Positions 23,102 through 34,025 of a stretch of DNA of 64,000 nt are shown here, one piece after another. Below the pieces are notes generated by a model that was not told the origin of the DNA, ran no database searches, and saw only the letters and a program-made list of their open reading frames with translations. How positions within the stretch are numbered: the stretch's first letter is position 1; every line of letters begins with the position of its first letter. This DNA comes from Phascolarctos cinereus. Lineage: Eukaryota; Chordata; Mammalia; Diprotodontia; Phascolarctidae. The stretch lies in assembly GCF_002099425.1 (NCBI RefSeq), contig NW_018344024.1, forward strand, positions 2,666,001 through 2,730,000. The letters run 5' to 3'. The position numbers and the translations under genes were made by a program.

Positions 23102-23788
23102 ACATCAAGTCTCCTGAATGCCTTTGCTCTTCCTCTTCTCTTTATCATTCAAAATGGTGAGGTACTCTGCTGATCCAGGGCACCCCACAAAATCAAGCAA
23201 GTCAAGGGGTTCAAAACTCTGGGTCCACTTTAAGAACACCCATGAAACAGCCCAAGTTATCAAAGTCATGCATATCTGAAAAGCTACCAAGCATTTGAAA
23301 GATGTCACATTGAAGAACCAATGTGTTCCGTTCTATCAATATAATGGTGGAGTTGGCAGGTGTGCCCAGGCTAAGCAGTGGGGTAGGAAACAGGGTCCTT
23401 GACCCAAAAAGAATGCTGAATTCTTGCTGTATATGCTTAAAAATGCAGAGAGTAACACAGAACGGAAAGGTTTGGATGTAGATTTTCTTGTCATTGAGCA
23501 TATCCAGGTTAACCAGGCTCCCAAAATGTGATGGCATACTTACAGGGCCCATGGTCAAATCAACCCATACATGAGTTCTCCTTGCCATATTGAGATGATA
23601 CTGAAAAGGAACAAATTGTTCCTAAACCAGAAGAAGATATCCCAGAAGAAACTGAAGAAACAAAAGCTTATGGCTCAGGATTAAATATGACATTAGAATG
23701 CAAATAAAAGTGAAATGAAAACATTTGTTACAGTAAATTTTTTGAAGTATTTATTTTATTTTAAAAGTTTGTTCTTACCCCCCCAAAA
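23102..23788 (+). pseudogene. RPL17: RPL17 processed pseudogene (ribosomal protein uL22)
   Basis: Intronless retrocopy of the large-subunit ribosomal protein L17 (uL22) mRNA, opposite in direction to its host L1 D. The start codon is at 23,154 and the stop at 23,682-23,684. Recognisable peptide phrases include [58 protein letters not shown] and [10 protein letters not shown]. The reading frame is 531 bp against the usual 555. It is disrupted by TGA in place of an Arg codon at codon 42, a frame change and small loss after KQWG (about 23,392), another TGA after QAPKM, and about 24 bp missing near the C-terminus. A pyrimidine-rich 5' leader, an 'aataaa' at 23,704 and the flanking duplication 'aaaaagttatattcc' / 'aagaagttatattcc' (23,087 and 23,789) mark L1-driven retrotransposition. 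Confidence 0.95.
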
Positions 23789-24176
23789 AAGAAGTTATAT
23801 TCCTTTATATTTCTATTCAATTTTCTCCAGAGGTCGATTACTTCTAACTTTTATAAAATTTCTATTCACCTCCTTAAGTTCTTTCTTGTTTATTTTGTAG
23901 TTGTATTTATCTAGTTCTGAGAGAGGGATTTTGAGGTTCCTCACTAGTATAGTTTTGCTGTCTATTTCTTGCTGTAACTCACTAAATTTCTTTATTAAGA
24001 ATTTGGATACTATACCACTTGTTGCATACATTTTCAGTATTCATATTACTTTGCTGCCTATGGTATCTTTTAGCAGGATAAAGTTTCCTTCCTTATTTCT
24101 TTTCATTAGATCTGTTTTTGCTTTTTCTTTGTGTGAGACCAGAATTGCTGTTCTTGATTTTTTTTTCCACTTCAGC

Positions 24177-24274
24177 CTTCTTTCACTTAAATCCAATTCA
24201 CTTCCATGTCAGGGCATCATCTCCCTGACGTCATGGTCCTCTTTGAAAATGAAGGATAAAGAGCGGCATCATCA
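24177..24274 (+). mobile_element. Short marsupial repeat ('gaatgaaggac' family) inserted in L1 D
   Basis: 98 bp with 'tttcacttaaatccaattca', 'tccctgacgtcatggtcctc' and 'aaaatgaaggataaa', ending in a (CAT)n-like tail. The 8-bp duplication 'acttcagc' flanks it (24,169 and 24,275), and removing one copy restores the L1 ORF2 endonuclease sequence. Same family as 1,820-2,268 and 26,864-27,065. Confidence 0.8.
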
Positions 24275-25021
24275 ACTTCAGCAGATGCATAACATATTCT
24301 GCTCCAGCCTTTGACTTTTACTGTGTATGTATCTCTTTGCTTCAAATGTGTTTCTTGTAAACAACATATTGTAGGATTATGTTTTTTTTCTTTTAGGATT
24401 ATGATTTTTAACCCACTGCATCCCATTCATATTCATATTCACAGTTCTTACTCTCCATTCTGTCCTCCCCCATTTATACTTTTCTTTTTCCTTTCACCCT
24501 ATCTACCCTCACCAGTGATTTGCTTCTGACCACTATCTCCCTCCATCTGTACTCTCTTCTATCAACCCCTCCTTTTTCTTTCCCCTTTCCCCTACAACTT
24601 TTTTTCTCTTCCTTTTGCCCTTTCCATTCAAATCCCTCCTTTCCCCCCCTTTTGCCTCCTATTTACCTATAGGGTAAGATGGATTTCTATAACCAACTGA
24701 ATGTGTATGTTATTCCCTCCTTGAGCCAAATCCAATGACAGTAAAGTTCAAATAATGCTTTCTCTCCCTTCTTCTTTACTTCCCCTAAAATAGGTCTTTG
24801 CACCTCTTCCTGTGATGTAATTTTCCCTTCCCCCTTCCTTGTCTCCTAGTACAATCCTCTTTTTCAACCCTTCACCAAATATTTATTTATTATCACATCA
24901 AAGTCAACTCGTGCCCACATCCCCTGTTTCTAAATACCATAATAAATATACTGTTCTTAAGAGTTCCAAGTATCATCTTCCCATGTACGGATGTAAACAG
25001 TTTATCTTTATTGAATGACAT

Positions 25022-25166
25022 TTTTTTTTTTGCTTAGGCAATGGGATTAAGTGACTTGCCCAGGGTCACACAGCTAGTAAGTGTTATATGTCTGAGTCCG
25101 AATTTGAACTCAGGTCCTCCTGAATCCAGGGCTGGTGCTCTATCTACTGCGCCACCTAGCTGCCCC
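25022..25166 (-). mobile_element. Marsupial tRNA/CORE SINE inserted in L1 D, minus strand
   Basis: T-run (A-tail), 'ttaagtgacttgcccagggt', 'cacacagctagtaag', 'tgaactcaggtcctcctga', then the head 'gcgccacctagctgcccc'. The flanks 'ttgaatgaca' at 25,012 and 25,167 are the target-site duplication. It is clean and rather young, and it lies in the L1 D spacer next to ORF1. Confidence 0.93.
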
Positions 25167-25234
25167 TTGAATGACATTTTTTTTTTTACTTTACTATTTA
25201 CCTTTTTATGTTTCTCTTGTTTCTTATATTTGAA

Positions 25235-26266
25235 GATCATATTTTCTGTTCTGCTCTGTCTTTTTTTTTTAACCAGGAATGATTGTTAGTTCCCAATTGC
25301 ATTGAACATCCATCTCCTCTCCTGAAAGATTATACTCAATTTTGCTGGGTAGTTGATTATTGATTGTAATTCAAGTTCCTTTATCTCCCAGTATATCACA
25401 TTTGAAGGCCTCTGATCCTGTAATGTAGAAACTGCTGAGTCCTGCATAATCCTAACTGTGGTTCCATGATATTCAAATTATTTCTTTCTGTCTAGTTGCA
25501 GTAATTTCTTCTTGATTTATAATTCTAGAATTTGGCTACAGTATTCCTTGGAATTTTCATTTTGGAATCTCTTTCAGGAGGTGATTGGCAGATTCTTTCA
25601 ATGATTATTTTACCCTCTCTTTCTGAGATATCAAGACAGTTTTCCTTAATTTCTTGAAAGTTGCTATCCAGGCTCTTTTTCTGATCATGGATTTTAGATA
25701 GTCCAACAATTCTTCTCTTATCTCTCCTTAATCTATTTTCCAGATCAGTTGTTTTTACGATGAGGAATTTTACATTGTCTATTTCTTCATTCTTTTGATT
25801 TTGTTTGATTCTTGATATCTCACAGAGTCATTTGTCCCACTTGCCCAATTCTAATTTTAAGGAATTCTTTTCTTCAGTTAGCCTTTGTACCTCCTTTTCC
25901 ATTTCATCAATTCTACTTTTTAAGGAGTTGCTTTCTTCAATGGATTTTTTTTCTATTTGTCCAATTGTATTTTTTAAGGAATTGTTTTCTTCAGTCAATT
26001 TTTGCTATTCCTTTTCCAAGCTGTTGACTCTCTCTTACATACCTCTCATTTCCTTTACCAATTTTTCTTCTTCCTCTCTTATTTGGCTTTTAAAATCCTT
26101 CTTGAACTCTTCCAAGAAGGTTATTTGGGCTTGAGACAAATTCATATAGACCTTTGAGGTTTCAGATGTTGGTTTTTTGATAAGGATGTCTTCCTCTGCA
26201 TTTGTGTTTTGATCTTTGCTGTCACCATTGACTCTGGTCAATGTTCATTGTTGATTCTTGCTCATC
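25235..26266 (-). pseudogene. L1 D ORF1, broken
   Basis: Read on minus, the start MSKNQQ lies at about 26,266. The N-terminal phrase DSKDQNTNAEEDILIKKPTS and the coiled coil follow, with three (V/I)GQ-type repeat units (positions 25,845, 25,907 and 25,961 on plus, spacing 62-63 and 54 bp). RRM and C-terminal domain homology continues to about 25,235. An early stop after MSKNQQ and many later changes break the frame. Confidence 0.8.
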
Positions 26267-26763
26267 TTTTTTTTTGGCCAATTTTGTGACTTTTAAAGTT
26301 GAGATCTCTGATTGGAGTGCAGGGGGCACTACCCCAAGCTTCTTGTGCTGGGGATAAGGGCCCTAGTTATTGACTTTGTACACAGGGGCCTCAGGTGTTG
26401 GTAGGAGGGAGCTATACAGGTCTGGTATCTTACCTTCTGCTGTGTTGGAGTCCTACTGGTGGTGTATGGCATGTGCTGCGGCCAAATGGGATTTTTCTGT
26501 GTTTCCCCAGGCCTACACTGAAGCACATGGAAGTCTGACCCCTGGAGGATGCCTGTTTCCTTTAGTCTTTATTCAAGTGTGACAAACTTTTTTTTCTGTT
26601 CCTCCAAGTTTTCTGGGTTAAAAGTCTGCTCCACCCCTGTCTTTCTGCTGGGTCTGCTGTTCTAGCATTTATTCTGGGGTTCTATTTTATGGCTGTTCAG
26701 TGGTGAATATGGGACAGTAACAATGATTTAGTGCTTATTCTGCCATCATGCCTCTCAGAAGTC
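26267..26763 (-). promoter_or_regulatory. L1 D 5'UTR
   Basis: About 500 bp between the ORF1 start and the L1 5' end. Shorter than that of copy C and, unlike it, I see only a single copy of the unit ('caggtgttggtaggaggga...'). Confidence 0.7.
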
Positions 26764-26863
26764 AAGTATGTCTCTTATAAGCAACATATTGTTGGATTCT
26801 GGTTTCTAATTCATTCTACTATCCACTTCCATTTTATAGGTGATCTCATTTCATTCACGTTGC
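26764..26863 (-). mobile_element. L1 copy E fragment (ORF2 N-terminus), minus strand
   Basis: 'aagcaacatattgttggatt' and 'ccacttccattttataggtg' match the start of ORF2 in copy C (16,085-16,190). This is a remnant of the L1 into or beside which copy D was inserted. Confidence 0.75.
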
Positions 26864-27065
26864 TCACTGCATCTGAGATCATCACCAGTCATCATGACCT
26901 ATGTCTTGCCACTGGACTCTGATGACTCTGGAGGAGACAGTGAGGCTGATGCCTTTGTATGGCCCTGTCTCACTTATATCCAATTCACTTGCAAGTCAAG
27001 ACATCACCCTCCTGATTTCTTTAGTCCTCCTTGAGACTGAAGAATGAATAACAGCATCATTTAGT
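26864..27065 (+). mobile_element. Marsupial interspersed repeat, third copy
   Basis: Contains 'tatgtcttgccactggactc', 'gatgactctggaggagacag', 'ccaattcacttgcaagtcaa' and 'gaagaatgaataacagcatc'. Same 3' motif order as 1,820-2,268 and 24,177-24,274. Probably a SINE or LINE 3' end with an RTE-type tail; family not certain. Confidence 0.65.
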
Positions 27066-28565
27066 TCAACATATACCACATAGTAAATAATTACAGTTTA
27101 TTGATTAATTTTTTTTTAAATTTCACTAGTCACCCTGATAGGCCTTCTTGCTAACAATAAACTTTGCAGCCATATGAAAATGATCAGAACAATGAGATCT
27201 TATCTTCTATTAGCAGGTAAGATAGGTCTATACACAAACCTATATATGCTTACTCTAGGCATCATGACAACCATACCTAAAAGAGTGTCAGTCTCTAAAA
27301 GATCCTTGCAGATTCATCTGTATTGATTCTGTACTCCTGAGGCTTGATAGGCAATGACCTGGCTCTGGAATCACATTTTGGCAATGGCACATGTGTGACA
27401 CACTGGACTTTTTAAACTCACACTTGGTTATTAATCAGATAGTTTGCCATGTATGGATGTACCATAATCTTGATAGGTCTGACTTTGTAAGGTATGTAAT
27501 TGGGCCAAGGACTTCATTAAAAGTACATTTTTTTTCTGTCTCTCATTCATTCCCAAGAGAGGAAAATAATAACTATTTTAAAACACTGTTTGCCCCAACC
27601 ATTTTCTTACCATCCAACCTATAATTGCAATCTCCAGACCAGTTTCCAGGGAAGTTTGTATCATTTCCTTTCTGAAGTTTCCCCCCTGGGACCTGCTATC
27701 CTGACTTGTAAATGCTTCCCATCATTTATTCCATGTAGAACCATTTCATAAATGCTTCACTAGATACCTCTCTTATTGCCAAACACTAAACACGTATGTA
27801 TACTTGTATAATGTCTTCCACAATCCCCTTCCTCCCCCTCTGGAGAATCTCCAGACTCTCACTAAATCTCTTTCCATTTATTATTCTGATGTAAACTTTT
27901 ATATTTAAGTTATCTTTATCTTAAGTATCATCATCTCAATAGTTTCTTCTGTTTGTGCCTACCACTATTATTGAGAGTACCCTGCTACTCTGGGATGAAA
28001 CTATCACTTCATTTTCTTCCATCTCACATGAGTTCAAGTTTCACAGTTTCTCTCTCATTTATGGACAGACCTTTTGTTTTCAGATTCACCCTTTAAAAAT
28101 ACATCATCCTTGGTTTAATGGGCTGACTGAGAATGTAATTTTTCTTTATAAATAAGTTTTCCATCAACAGGACTTCCTGTCCACCACTTTCTATACCATG
28201 CTTCTCTGATTCAGAAACTACCAGAATGACTTGGAAACTGCACAGTTCAAAGTGGCATACAAATAGTCATCTGAAAACCAAAATCTTTAGCTGACTTTAT
28301 ATGACTATTTAGAATTTCATTGAAGTAAACTTCCAATGTAGTGTGATTTTTTAAAATTAGTATAATTCAGTGAATATGAAGCATGGAATGTTTACACTGA
28401 CAAACAATATCAGATACATGAATTGAGCATGACTGATTTTAACCTCAGGCAAAAGGAATGACATAATTCATTTTAAAGTAAGAGAGTCCAATTGCAACTT
28501 GTACAGGTTACCTTGTTGTCACTTATAATTATAATGTCTCCTCTCTGTGCCTAAACAAATGTCCA
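27066..28565. other. No gene seen
   Basis: High-complexity sequence with short open frames (27,391-27,624 and 27,955-28,155) that show no codon bias or known domain. 27,640-27,900 has an L2-like composition but no decisive motif. I cannot assign the rest. Confidence 0.4.
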
Positions 28566-28569
28566 GATA

Positions 28570-28735
28570 GAGGCACCAAACCTCTCTGATTAGAGCAGTA
28601 TGTTGATAGCTGAAACCAAAAGAGACTTGTCACAGATCATATAAGTGCTAAGCAGGATTTGGACACAGATCCTCTGACTAAAGACTCAGTATTCCTTTCC
28701 TGGCTAATATTACACCCCTAGATGTATGCTCAATC
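28570..28735 (+). mobile_element. MIR-like SINE, plus strand, decayed
   Basis: 'gacttgtcacagatcatata', 'agtgctaagcaggatttgg' and 'cagatcctctgacta' keep the MIR order. Confidence 0.55.
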
Positions 28736-29185
28736 AGAAAAGTCACTACTGGAAGCTGAAGAAGATGGCATTTATTGAATTCATAAGAAATCTTGGTGGA
28801 GTCTACTTGGTGCAAAATTTTACAATGAAGATAGTTATGGAATAATGGAGCAGTACTAAAAAAATTTTCATAAATTCATTCAACAAATATTAATTGGACA
28901 ATCTATATGATAGCTACAACAAAATCTTTTTTCTATACTCACACTTTAGCCTACCCTTTATTTATAATATCAGGTAACAAATTAAGTATAATTTCTTTAG
29001 GCGTGTAGTTGTGGTTCCAAACGTGCATTTTTTCTAAAGAATATGGGTAAACAATATCATCATAAATTTACTTTGGCTACTAAAGCCTTTTAGCTGGTTG
29101 TTCCATTAAATAATTGCTTCTTTATAAGAATTATATTAATATATTTCTTTATTAAACTTCTCAAAAACCTTACCTCTTTATATAT

Positions 29186-29228
<43 letters not shown>

Positions 29229-30534
29229 TATATATAAACAATGCTATGTACAACATGAAGAGATCTGGATAAAAAATAGGTAAAAATTTTTTTTACAGTA
29301 GTTGATTATTGGTGCAAATGGAAAAAAGATAAAAATGGAAAACTCCATTGCTAAAGTTATATCTAGTAGAAAGACGGACTTGAAGGTGAAGAGGTCATGG
29401 CAACTAGACCCAGGCTTTGACAGTATTGGCTAGAGGTTCAAATTAAACAGTTCCTCCACAGGCACAATGTGGAGAACACCATTCAATCATACACTGGTCT
29501 TTTCAAACATGAAAATGTTGATCAGTTTCATCATGTGCATATATCATGGTAAAGTCTGTGACTAATTTATTCCAATGAGTTCTGTTACAGTCTATGCAGT
29601 TACAAGCTTCTCCATGGTTTGGTGATTTTTAAAAATAAAAGACAGTAATATAGTAGTAAATGTATATGAAAAAGAAAACAATGTCATAAAAATTTTGTGT
29701 AATTCTAAGTGATGGCTGAAAATATGTACAAAGATCAATTTCTTTATTATTCAATTAAGGAGTAGAAAGAAAATAAAAACCTAAAAAAGTTGTGTGACCT
29801 GCTGCGGCATCTTTTCATTTTTGTGAAGCTCAAACAGTTTTATTCTTTTATTAATAAAAGGCTGATTTGTGTTCTTAGTATGTGTAGTTTAAAGCTTTTC
29901 AAATCTTGCATTTTTTTTAATTATATGCATAGGTTTTAGAAGTCCCCAAGATACCAGGGACAATTATCTGTTGAAGATGTAGGAATCAGTGATTGAGTTG
30001 GGATATTTACACTACCTCTTTTAATTATTTTTAACTCCTCCCTTTTGTTCTTTTTACTTCCCATTAATACCTCCATGTGTGGATAGGAAAGGAAGAATTT
30101 GAGAAAGTTCAGAAAAAGGAGATGGAATTTTAAGCAGTAACAATTGATGTGTAAGAATGAGGTCAAAGGAAGAGTTTTGATTCATTTTAAATCTAAATTA
30201 CTTGGACCTCTCCACTTCTCTGTGTAATTGCAAAGTATTTTGTTAATGTTATCCTCCATCTTGTTTTCTATAGGCTTGTTTTATAAAATAAATAAGTATG
30301 ATTCTTAGAATGGATGAACATTGGAATAAATGAAATAGCTCAACAGACCTATGAATAGAAGAAGAATTTATAATGAAAACAAGAGATAGAGAGGTTCACA
30401 AGAACAAAAAAAAATCAGCTTTGATTAAAAAAAATTAAAAAAGGGTTTTGCATAAATAAAAACAATGCATCTCAAATTAGAAGAAAAGTAGGAAATGGTA
30501 TGAAAATTGCAAAATATTTATTTGATAAAGGTAT
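28736..30534. other. No gene; contains (GT)n
   Basis: AT-rich unique-looking sequence. It includes the GT microsatellite at 29,189 and a minus-strand frame at 29,936-30,166 without recognisable protein similarity. Confidence 0.45.
29189..29226. repeat. (GT)19 microsatellite
   Basis: A pure GT run of 38 bp followed by 'attatatataa'. It is likely to be polymorphic because it is long and uninterrupted. Confidence 0.97.
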
Positions 30535-30535
30535 C

Positions 30536-31222
30536 ATTTCTTTTTTAAATTTTTCATTAATTTATTTTGAATTATCAACAATCACTTCCATAATGTTTTG
30601 AGTTTTAAATTTTTCTCCCCCTCCTTCCCCACCTCCCTTTCCAAGATGGTACACAATCTAATACAGGCTATACATATATATTCCTATTAAACATATTTTC
30701 ACATTAATGATGTTGTAGGTAAGAATTAGAACAAATAAGAGGAACCACCAGAAAGAGAAAACAAAACACAATAAAAGAAGAAAAAATAGCAAATACTATG
30801 CTTTGATCCACTTTCAAACTCCATAGTTCTTTCTTTGGGTGTGGATAGCATTTTCCATCATGAGGCCTTTAGAGATGTCTTAGGTCCTTATATTGCTGGG
30901 AAGGGTTAAGTTTATCAATATTAGTCATCGCACAACATGACTGTTATGTACAACATTCTCTTGGTTCTGCTCATTCACTCAGCATCAGATCATACAAGTC
31001 TTTCCAGGTTTTTCTGAAATAAGCCTGTTCATCATTTCTTATAGCACAATAGTATTCCATTACATTCATATACAACCCTTTTTCAGCCATTCCCCAATTG
31101 ATGGGCATCCACTCAATTTCCAATTCTTTGCCACTACATAAAGAGCTTCTATAAGTACTTTTGGACATGTGGGTCCCTTTCCCATTCGTACAATCTCTCT
31201 GGGATGTAGCCCTAGAACTGCT
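30536..31222 (-). mobile_element. L1 copy F, 3' end (minus strand)
   Basis: A 5'-truncated L1: A-rich terminus, purine-rich block (on plus 'ttttctccccctccttcccc'), 3'UTR, then the ORF2 C-terminus. The open frame 30,971-31,168 encodes the last part of ORF2 (IEWMPINWGM, then EYYCAIRNDE and FRKTWKDLYDLML), which parallels the human ORF2 C-terminus. Ends at the T-run of the following element. Confidence 0.88.
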
Positions 31223-31223
31223 A

Positions 31224-31738
31224 TTTTTTTTTCAGCCAAAGACAAGGTTTATTAGAACATCCATCATGTTGGACAGACTCTTAAGAAGTCTGAACATTAG
31301 TAAGCTATTAACAGAGTATAAGAATCTAAGCAGTGTGTAGGTTATAAGAATCTAAGCAGTGGTGAGATTTTAGGAATCTGATCATTGGCCAAATAAGAAT
31401 CTGAGCACCTTAATGGAGACAAGATGTATCTTATATACAGAAAGCCTGTGGGAGGGATCTAGGACTGGCCAACTAGTTTGGGGTTAAAAGAACTCCTGGG
31501 ACCTGGACTTCATGGCCAAGGGAGAATGGAGCCTAGCTAGGATTAAGGGTGGGAAACTGCTGGGGAGCGTACATAGGGAGGTAAGACAATGGAGAGGAGA
31601 TTGGGTGTAGCCCCAGTGAAAGGCCAGTTAATGGAATTATAGCCTCAGGCAAATGCAAGAGATTTGGCACAGAAAAGTCCAGAGTTTTTCCTTTCTGGGG
31701 CCCAGATTCCATCCCTATCATTCCCTTCTCAAACAAAT
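31224..31738 (-). mobile_element. Solo-LTR-like fossil of an endogenous retrovirus, minus strand
   Basis: About 515 bp, unlike its AT-rich surroundings (near-balanced composition). On the minus strand it begins 'tgagaagggaatgat' and near its end has a polyadenylation signal in 'ctaataaaccttgtctttgg', a common layout for retroviral R regions, followed at once by an A-run (9 T on plus). No coding region accompanies it. It lies between L1 F and a CORE-SINE piece. It is a fossil, probably of moderate age. The family is not determined. Confidence 0.5.
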
Positions 31739-31740
31739 TG

Positions 31741-31957
31741 AAGTTATCTTGGTAAAGATACTGGAGTGGTTTGCCATTTCCTTCCCTAGCTCATTTTATA
31801 GATGAGGAAACTGAAGGAAACAGGGTTAAGTTACTTTGCTAAAGTCAAAAAGCTAGTAAGTGTTTGTGAGCAGATTTGAACTCAGAAAGTTGAATTTTCC
31901 TGACTCCAGGTCCAGCACTCTATCTATTGTGCCATATTGCTGCACCTAACTATTTGA
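31741..31957 (-). mobile_element. CORE-SINE with RTE-type segment, minus strand, partial
   Basis: 'cttggtaaagatactggagt', 'ttgccatttccttccc', 'ttatagatgaggaaactgaa', 'agctagtaagtgttt' and the reversed head 'tctattgtgccatattgctg' follow the same order as the element at 5,769-6,024. The terminal RTE tail is missing because the LTR-like element abuts. Confidence 0.8.
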
Positions 31958-34025
31958 TGTAGTAAAATATTACATCTATATTTATCTATCTCCTTAAATA
32001 TTTCTGGAATATGTTTCTGATATTTTGGATCAAAATAAAAATCTGCCAACTGTTTTGATTAATATCCCTTAAATGATATGGGGAAGGTATAAGGGAAACC
32101 ATTAACTTTTACTGAACAAGGTGGATCCTTTATAACAAATTTTGTTAACACCTGCATGAAGTTATAAATATAGATTTTGTGAATAATGTATAAACACATT
32201 CATCTAAGTAAATGGTAAACCAAAATAAGAGAAGTCACATAGATTATTATATATGAGAAAATAAAGTTGAACAAGAAATAGAGATGATCACCAAACAGGA
32301 TATGAAGAGATGCAAAAACCGGTAAAATAGAAAATTTTGATTCAATAAATTTAAAAGATTTTGTCCAAACAAAATGAATGCAGCTAAAATTAGAAGAGAA
32401 CGAGTGATAGCCGAAGTGCTGATGTATTTGCCCAAATATATTCTATCTGGTATTCTGATTACAGACATATGGTAAGTCAAAGGATCCATATTCAAAGAAA
32501 TCTGAATTTTTGGTTCTAATGTATTTCTTGTATTCTACTTTCATAGACAACCATGAATATATGAGGAAACATGAATAGACTTAAGTGGAGGCTAAAACTT
32601 AATGTGTTATGTAACTGTGAAATATGACTATCATTAAAGATATTATTTAAAAGTTATGAACAAGATAAAATTTTCTTGTATACACCTTAATGGAGATGTC
32701 ATAGGTGCATTATACAGACACATATTAGCTAGTAATTCTTTAGAATTATCACATGTTGATTTTTAAAATATACATTAAACACCACAGTGTCCTTTTAAAC
32801 ACCTTTCATCACAGTTCAAATATGCTGGTAAAATCAGCCCATCAAATTGTCATCATGTTTAACCATTAGGCATTTCCAAGAATAGCACTGCTGGTGGGCT
32901 TCTCTATAATGAAATAGCATAAAAGTGTAAGATTGGATAAGCCATACAAATTCCCAGGTGTCCACTGAGGTATGACAACCTTTTGCATTATAAAATAATT
33001 TTCTTATGTTTTTCAGATTCTTATTTAGTTCTACAACATAACAATATATTTAGTTTTATTTCTAGATTATTAATATAATCAACTTAATAAAAATCTTTTT
33101 GTATGACAATCTATATAATCAGGAAAGGGAGTATTTAAAATTCTCTGCACTAGTGGGCAATACAACAAATTCTGTTGGTGCTCAAGAAAAATTCAAATAA
33201 TGCATTTGAAAACAGCATTATTTTCATGTCAAAGCAGCAGAGATGATTTTAACTTTAATTTATTCGATTTTGTTGTTGTGTAAACATTACAAAACATTCC
33301 TTTATTTATGTGCATAGGTTATATAGCATTTATCAAATAGTTTCATTTAAAATTCAGCATATCAACTGTTTTTATTTTAATGCAAAAAAGCAGATATAGT
33401 TTAAACTACACTTTGATGATTGACAATCATTCATTATATTCTGTTCTTAGTTATTGCAGTATTGTTTCCATAACAGAAACTATTTAGGGCCACACAGCAA
33501 GACCTTACAGGATATATTAATAATAGCTTTTATCTCCAAGAAAATCCAAAAATGACAAATCTTATTTCTTGTGGCATTTTAGGACAAGCAACCAAATCAG
33601 ATATAAATCAGCTACCATTTAATGTCTCACTATGCAAATGGAAATTCCTTCTTCAATTTTTCTGGGTAAATATGTACTTGGGTGTGGAAAGTAAGTGATT
33701 CTCATTTCTGAAAAGCTTGAAGAATCCCTAAAGGCAGCATATTCCTTATATAGCACCCTTTAGTATTCTATGAAATAAAATAATACTCATTTCCAAAAGC
33801 ATGGACTTTTTCTTTGCACCACTTCAACTGATAAATCTTTGCATCAAGATTCTAAAATATTTCATTAGTAGATATTTTCATTTTTTGTAAGGTTCATCAT
33901 TAGCATAATCAATAGCATTTTGGGTGGTGTATTGGATGTGGACATATCATTTAATATTTTACCTGACTATATATTTTCAATTGTGTCAAAATAATATTTA
34001 ATCTAATGTAAAATGATGTGATTTT
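31958..34025. other. No gene; long unique stretch
   Basis: About 2 kb without a recognisable repeat. 33,100-33,480 and 33,560-33,760 are high-complexity. No open frame with protein similarity: the 82-codon minus frame at 32,247-32,495 is hydrophobic but isolated and unlikely to be a gene. Confidence 0.4.

Larger units (their letters stand above)
20346..26763 (-). mobile_element. L1 copy D, 5'UTR to ORF2 C-terminus, minus strand, hosts three insertions
   Basis: Begins abruptly at the ORF2 C-terminal part next to L1 B (its 3'UTR is absent) and runs to the 5' end at about 26,763 ('gccatcatgcctctcagaag', equivalent to the 5' start of copy C). ORF2 spans about 20,346-24,445, with the FADDMM motif at about 21,605-21,625. 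The spacer is 24,446-25,230, ORF1 about 25,235-26,266 and the 5'UTR 26,267-26,763. Inserted later: an RPL17 retrocopy (23,102-23,788), a short repeat (24,177-24,274) and a SINE (25,022-25,166). Without them about 5.5 kb of L1 remains. Older than copy C, with many stops and frame changes. Confidence 0.88.

Noticed and set aside
23102-23788. A working RPL17 gene
   Set aside because: No introns, flanking target-site duplication, in-frame stops and a frame change.
32247-32495. 82-codon hydrophobic minus-strand frame as a small membrane protein
   Set aside because: AT-rich composition alone gives Phe/Ile/Leu-rich frames. No splice signals or similarity support it.
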